The translations under genes and the position numbers were made by a program. A stretch of 64,000 bases of DNA from Kitagawia praeruptora. Taxonomy: Eukaryota; Streptophyta; Magnoliopsida; Apiales; Apiaceae. Positions within the stretch are counted from its first letter, which is position 1, and every line of letters starts with the position of its first letter. The notes beneath the pieces are model-generated. The model made no database searches and was not told the DNA's origin. It saw nothing but the letters and a program-made list of their open reading frames with translations. This document shows, piece after piece, positions 58,401-64,000 of the stretch. Location of the stretch: contig CM075354.1 in assembly GCA_037693485.1 (NCBI GenBank), forward strand, positions 66,821,501 through 66,885,500, written 5' to 3'.

Positions 58401-59890
58401 CCAATACTCGACCAAATGTGCCTACAGCACTAGCAACTTTCTGTGATAACAGAAGAATGGCAAAAAATTTAAGAGTTTGTAGAAACCACACACTTGACAG
58501 CTAACCTTCACCCATTTTGCTGAGTATTTTATCTGTAAACATCATAGAGGTAAAAAATTAATCAAAGAATAAGATATAAAGAACATAAAGATATATTTAC
58601 AACTTGTAAATACAACATCATATGTGGTAAACAAAAGATCCTCCAAGAAGATACATCTAAAGATTTAAAACTTTTTAAAATTATTACATTTAACTTCTCA
58701 GTAGAAGTCTATAATTTTGAGATGTTTAGTTACAAATCTTCAGCAATCATTTTTCACAAGGCTCCTGAATGTTAATATACAGTCATTCAATTATTAGTAA
58801 TTTTATAGATCTAAAAATTTACCTAATTGATATTTTAGATTGTTCAGCTATTCCTACAATTTGAATCCGTCAAAGTAAATCAGTTCATAAATAAATTCAG
58901 TAATCTGGTCGCTGCTCTCTCAGTGCACATTAAGTGCTTATGTGTCAAGATCTTTATTAATTTTACCATAAGCATGCAGTTTATTATTTCTAGTTTATTA
59001 TGTGGTCTCTTGACATAATTACTTCCCAATCTCTAAAACGCACACAAAAACAACTTTATCAGTTTGGATATTTTTTTGGCCCTACTATGTATTTTCTAAA
59101 ACTTAAAACTTCAATCACTGACCAATAAAGATTGTAGAATCTTCAAGTTGAGTGAAAAGCGTAAACAAGACCTTAATTCTTCCCAATCATGGGTTCAAAA
59201 ACACTAGCAAACTTTTCCGACTACTTACATATAACTATCTAAGTTCCACATTAATATTTTCTTGATTAAAATATCCTAAATCAGCTAACGGTACCATCCT
59301 TTATGTTCACTACAGACAAAATCTAAACATGCATCATCAACTACTAGAAAACAGGAGGATGACAAGAGTGTGTAAAGTGCATTCACAATATAATCTTCAC
59401 AACTAATTCGAACATTATCTAATGTAAAGAGACAGAATCTGTCCGATACAGCACTGATAAAACCCCACAAATAAGTAAAAAATAATTTTACATAACAAAT
59501 GAACGCATGCTACAAAATCCAAATAATTGCATTCGGAGTGATGAAAACAATGAAAAAGCTTACATCTTGGAGTCAAATTGTCGCCAAGACTAAACTCAAA
59601 ATGACCCTCCCGATCATCCGTCCTCTTCCGTTGCGAACCATTCCGATTCTCAATATAAGCCTACACCAACAAAATCATCCATAAATAAACAAAACACGTA
59701 ATCAGCTCGCAAAACTCCCAAATTCAATCAAAAAACAAACAACCCTAATTCCCCTAATTAACATAAAAGCAATAATAAAATTAATTAATCGAAAGCTAAA
59801 GAATTAAGCAACCTGTGGTTGCTGAGGAGGCGCGTCTTCACTGGCGTAACGGCGTCGTTTCCTAGAACTCTCGTGTTGATGTCCCACCAT
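55497..59890 (-). CDS. AFC3: LAMMER/CLK-type dual-specificity protein kinase, AFC3-like, 12 exons
   Basis: Exons (- strand, right to left): 59813-59890, 59564-59660, 58506-58532, 58268-58421, 58129-58177, 57678-57792, 57427-57518, 57198-57345, 56296-56360, 56121-56218, 55789-55891, 55497-55634. They join in frame with GT/AG borders to 388 codons including TGA (387 aa), the usual length for this family. Motifs: basic N-terminus SSRKRRRY, glycine loop GEGTFG (66-71), Lys in VAIK (88), HTDLKPEN (182-189, catalytic Asp184), DFG (226-228), APE (248-250), and the signature EHLAMMER (287-294). Such kinases phosphorylate SR splicing factors in the nucleus. No break is visible, and introns look normal. 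Symbol is by similarity to Arabidopsis AFC3: the C-terminus [18 protein letters not shown] fits it best, but AFC1/AFC2 cannot be fully excluded. Confidence 0.95.
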
Positions 59891-60062
59891 GTCTCCTCCG
59901 ATTCAATCGCCAACACTTAATTCTGCTAATAGAGACTCGGAGATGTGTGTAATTATGTATGTAAAAAAGGTGTATTGGTAAATGTTTGTATCTGCAACAA
60001 AAATCACAACTTGTTATAGATAGAGATATGGGGGGGGAGAGAGAGAGAGAGAGAGAGAGAGG
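59891..60062 (-). promoter_or_regulatory. 5' leader and CT-rich tract upstream of the kinase gene
   Basis: Read on the - strand, (CT)n at about 60037-60061 followed by a C-run lies roughly 140-170 bp before the kinase start codon. Such pyrimidine tracts are common near plant transcription starts. No clear TATA box can be singled out. The role is inferred. Confidence 0.35.
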
Positions 60063-61028
60063 ATTAAATTAGACAGGAATGGGGGAAATTTGGCGACAAA
60101 AGGGATTAGGGTTCTTATTAGCGGAGATATTTTTAAATACAGAGAGGTTTTCTTTTCTTAAATAAAAAATAATATGTGATTTCTTTTTTAAAAAAAAATT
60201 TAAAACTTTCAAGTAAATTAGAAAAAATGATATTTTTAGCTAAAAAATGTAATTGGTTAGTTATTAGTTATTATAATATTATTATTTTATTTTACTTAAA
60301 TAAAGCTACCCGAATAAATTTTATTAAAAAAAATAAAAAAAGACAACATATTTTAACTCGAAAAGATAATGGGCGAAGGCCCAATATAATCAATATTGGC
60401 CAAAATACCCGCGGGTGGAACATGCGGCCCTAAATGCCCAGGAGATGTTACTAGCAATAGCATATAGCTTGCAATACGACATCAACAGACAGTTTGTCAA
60501 CTTCTTTGAGGTGCATGTGATTTCAAGACAAGATGCATTGCTATCACAGTAGTATCAAACCTATACGCTAGAGATGGCAACGTATATTCCTCGTAGGTTT
60601 TGATTGATACGCATATGCCATAGTAGCATCATCTTGTTGTTGCGCCAACAAAGCTGTAGTATCAAAAGCTGTTGCGTTGTCGATCATAACAGCGTATCAT
60701 GTCTTACAAACAATCTCCCAAACAAACATAAGATAGTTATATATAATCATATAATAACCCTAAATTGAAATCCCAATAATATATCTTTCAAATTGAAATC
60801 CTCATAGATCAACATTTAGTATACTTATAAATTAGTTTGAATAGTTTGGTAGAGTCGTAGAGATAAATGAAGAACAACCATGTAGAAACGTAGTAGGAGA
60901 TGGTTATTTTGATAAAGGGGATGATTGTGATAAAGGAGATGGTTGTTTCAGTAATAAGTGTAGAGTTACATGTGAACAAAGAATTTAGTCTGAGCCACGC
61001 CTTACCCATTGTCGTGTCGGGTGGGTAG
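60063..61028. other. No gene recognised
   Basis: The part 60170-60370 is AT-rich and resembles the Helitron-related composite (AAATGTAATTGGTTAGTTATTAG, then GCTACCCGAA). 60440-61028 is moderately GC-rich, without motifs I recognise; short palindromic GGGCGAAGGCCC at about 60370. Confidence 0.45.
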
Positions 61029-61735
61029 TGTTAGGAATAATTCATAAGTTGTGATGTTAAGAATATAATTTGCAAATACTTCTTGTATATTATGATCTTA
61101 TAAAAGATTTAGCACTTTGTATAGGATATATGTGTTGGACAGTAATCTGTAGAGTTAAGTCAGGAACAGAGCATCAAGGACTGCATTTCAGGAACTGAGA
61201 GCAGATCCTGATACGACGAGTAAAATACTGATGGATGGTCAGATCCTGATGAAATGTGAAATCCTGATATCAGTCGTGTTACTGATGATATCATTATGGA
61301 TGCTATAGAAACTAGAAAGTGCTATAAAATAGGATCGTTGTTTTGAAGAACAAGCAAGAAGATATTATGATGGAAAGAATTTTCTATTGATGGAAACTAT
61401 CAACTGGACGGCAGAACATTGTCATGTATAGATTATCTTTCTGTTATTAGTTGATAGGTAGCATTATAAATACTCTCTCTATATCATTGTAAAAAGTGTC
61501 GTGAGTTCGCGAGGTTTGTAATCGTAAGTATACGAGAGTACAAACAGAGATAGATTTGTATTGTCAGCAGCTGCTAAAGGTATTTGTACACCTTTGGTAG
61601 AGTTTGTATTTTAATCTTATTAATACAAATAGTTTGGTTTATTCGTTTGTTCTTGTTTATATATTCGAGCAAAAATCAGACACTATTATATAACTTGTAT
61701 TCAACCCCCCCTTCTACAAGTTATTCGAGTTAACA
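61029..61735 (+). repeat. 5' LTR of a second copia element (707 bp)
   Basis: Begins TGTTAGGAATAATTC and ends CGAGTTAACA, directly followed by a primer-binding site. Contains TATAAATAC near 61465 and a pyrimidine-rich end, TATTCAACCCCCCCTTCTAC, characteristic of plant copia LTRs. The 3' LTR is outside the window. Confidence 0.88.
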
Positions 61736-61752
61736 ATTTGTATCAGAGCAGG
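61736..61752 (+). other. Primer-binding site (initiator tRNA-Met type)
   Basis: ATTTGTATCAGAGCAGG next to the LTR end contains GTATCAGAGCAGG, complementary to the 3' end of plant initiator tRNA-Met. Confidence 0.9.
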
Positions 61753-61784
61753 TTGATTTCGAATAATCATAAAGATCTGCAATC

Positions 61785-64000
61785 ATGTCTGGTTACAAGG
61801 ATGGTAATACTAAGATCCCTATGCTCAAGAGAAACGAATATACTCTATGGGAAGTAAAGATGTTGCATCACTTGGAAGCAACAGATCCTGATTATCTTGA
61901 CAGAATTAGAGATGGACCTTTTGTTCCAACAAGGGTTGTTGGACAAGCAACTGTCGATGATGAAGTTGTTCCAGAACATACAGCAGAGAAGCCTAAATCT
62001 GAATGGACAGATAAGGAAAAGGAGAACGTTCTTAAGGATGCTAAAGTGAGAAACATACTGTTCAACAGTCTTGATTCTGTTCTCACTAACTATGAACTCT
62101 CTTGTAAGACTACTAAGGAGATATGGAACAATCTGAAGGTTCATTGTGAAGGAACTAACCCTGTCAGGAAGAATATGAGAACACTACTTATACAACAATA
62201 TGAGTACTTTGAATCCAAGTCTGGTGAGTCACTTACTGATACCTTTGATAGGTTTACAAAACTCATCAATGAGATGGCCATGCATGGTAAATATTATGAC
62301 TTGGAGGATATGAATATTAAGTTCATGAAAGCTTTACCTGATTTCTACAATGAGAAGATATCTGCAATTGAGGAAGCTAATGATCTGGATGAAATATCAT
62401 TAGAGGCAGTTTATGGAAAACTTAGGGCTTATGAACTTGACAGTCATCAAAAGAAGAGTAAGAGTGAAGGAAAGATGAAAACTGAAGCACTCACTGCTCA
62501 ATCTGAATCAAAGAAACTTCCAGAAGAACAGCATGTTGAGCCTACTGTAAAGGACTCAAGGAAGAAGAAAAGCAAAGAAAGTTCTGAGTCAGAGACTATT
62601 GATATAGACTCTGACAATGAAGATTCTGAATCAGAGATGCAGGAACTCTTTGCTATGTTTGCTAAAGCTTTCAAGAAAGGAAGATTCAACAGGAGAAGAT
62701 TTAGCAAAGGACCTTTTCAAAAGAAAGAGGAGAAGAAGAGTGACAAGGGCAAAAGTACAATTGTCAAGCTTGATAAGGCCAAGATCAAGTGCTTCAACTG
62801 TAGTGAGCTTGGACACTTTGCTAGTGAGTGTAAGAAGCCTAGGAATTCAGGAAAGGGTAATGCACTCATGGTCACACAGAAGGATTGGGCTGATTCCAGT
62901 GATTCTGAAGATGAATTGGATTATGACAACATTGCATTGATGGCAAATGTTTCAGACAAATCTGGATCTCCAAAGAATACTTCTCCATCTTCTGTTAAGG
63001 TATCACTTCGCTCTCTTGATTCATTTGATAGTTTAGATTCTGATGATATTAGATCTATCCATCTTGAGTTTAAGAATCTTATGACTAATTTCAGAATTCT
63101 TACTAGTGAAAGAGATGATCTTAAGGTTAAGAATGATGAATTAGTTGATAGAAATAATTTTCTTGAATCTGAGTTAATTCAAATGGAAGAATATAAGTTA
63201 AGTTATGATAAAGCTAAGCATGATTGCAGTGTTATTCTTGAGGATTATGACTATGTCAGAAAAGAACTGGAGGAAGAGAGAAATACAATTAAAACCATTA
63301 ACAATTCTGGTAAAAAGACTCAAGAATTCATTGAAAATCAAATTCTTGATAAAGTTAATGGTTTAGGTTTTGATAAGGCTAGAAAAGAAGAGACTGTAGC
63401 TATTGTCAATGATAATAGTAAACTAGAAGCTAGCACATCTAAATCTGAAGGGAAGAAGATAGTTTCTGAACCTAAACATGTTAAATTTGTTGATTCAAAA
63501 GGTACCCCCGTTGTACACAAGAGAATTAACAATAGTAATTCAGATGAGAAAGTGTTAGAGAAACCTAAGAATGTTAACATAGGTTTTCTGTCTAAGTCTC
63601 AATTGAAACAAAGACTAGAAGGTCTTTCAGAGTCTAGCAAAATCAAGAGAAATAGGAATGGGAAAGAAGGTATTAACAAAGAAAATATTTTTACAAGAAT
63701 GTACCTGATGCACCTAGGAAAAAATACTATAAGTGTGGAAATCATAATCATTTGGCCCTAGACTGCAATCAAAAACCTTCTTGGAAAACCGAGTCTAGAT
63801 TTCCCAAGACTCAGAAAATTCAATACCAACCACAAAAAGCTTGTTATCATTGTGGTAGTTTACTTCATTCCATATACATGTATAGAGAATATCATGAACT
63901 GTATTATGACTATTATTCTTTGAAATCTGAAACTCCTAGTCACAAACAGTTTGTGAAGTCAGAGTCTAAGATTGACTCTGCAACAGGTAACTCCAAAGCA
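61785..64000 (+). pseudogene. Copia gag (start of gag-pol), frameshifted and cut by the window end
   Basis: ATG at 61785, 50 bp after the LTR. The first 640 or so residues run open. UBN2/gag region: LKRNEYTLWEVKMLHHLEAT, DPDYLDRIRDGPFVPT, AKVRNILFNSLD, LIQQYEYFESKSGESLTDTF. Then an acidic/serine-rich linker, a first CCHC knuckle CFNCSELGHFASEC (from residue 336), and a coiled-coil-like stretch (SERDDLKVKNDELVDRNNFL). Near 63670-63695 the frame shifts: the other frame continues with KYYKCGNHNHLALDC and CYHCGSLLHSIYMYREY, further knuckle-like motifs. So gag is broken as read, unless a short indel is a sequencing error. Protease, integrase and RT would lie beyond 64000. Confidence 0.88.

Noticed and set aside
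1..64000. tRNA or rRNA genes
   Set aside because: No cloverleaf-like or rRNA-like sequence was recognised by eye; the TATCAGAGC matches are primer-binding sites of retroelements.

Overview
The window reads as nuclear DNA of a flowering plant, probably a eudicot. It is AT-rich and dominated by plant transposable elements (copia LTR elements, an L1-type LINE, Helitrons, Mutator-like elements, hAT and Stowaway MITEs). It carries one apparently intact spliced host gene with plant-type introns. No species call is possible from the sequence alone.

Layout. 1-1892: likely end of an LTR retrotransposon. 1893-about 23,600: a large, decayed Mutator-like element with two tail-to-tail genes. On + is a FAR1/MULE-type transposase pseudogene (2490-5465). 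On - is a long gene for a Ulp1-like (C48) cysteine protease (7475-23111). An intron of the protease gene is split by an 8.7-kb copia element (10538-19268; 1.56-kb LTRs, 5-bp target duplication ATATC) that has lost its integrase core and part of RT. 23700-30882: a 7.2-kb element with about 110-bp terminal inverted repeats that carries pieces of several unrelated host genes (GH95 alpha-fucosidase, F-box, PPR, others), i.e. a Pack-type element. It abuts two foldback MITEs (30899-31292, 31305-31820); all three are set in (TA)n tracts and share a terminal motif.

33845-34625: RPA1-like pseudogene without introns. 35850-39459: Helitron with canonical ends. 39690-50368: mosaic of hAT, Stowaway, Mutator-like and Helitron fragments and several tandem duplications. 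50369-54288: 5'-truncated LINE on -, inserted into an unclassified repeat whose sister copy lies at 39.7-40.6 kb. 55497-59890: a 12-exon gene on - for a LAMMER/CLK-type protein kinase (AFC3-like, 387 aa), the only gene here that looks functional. 61029-64000: left LTR, primer-binding site and gag of another copia element, cut by the window edge.

The genes do not form a pathway. The biology is mostly transposon biology: a two-gene MULE, capture of host gene fragments, and repeated nesting. The most interesting unexplained signals are the (TA)n-bounded element superfamily, a GC-rich palindrome (core TGCCCC..GGGGCC) that recurs in unrelated contexts, and four mini-hairpins with identical TTC loops inside one MITE.
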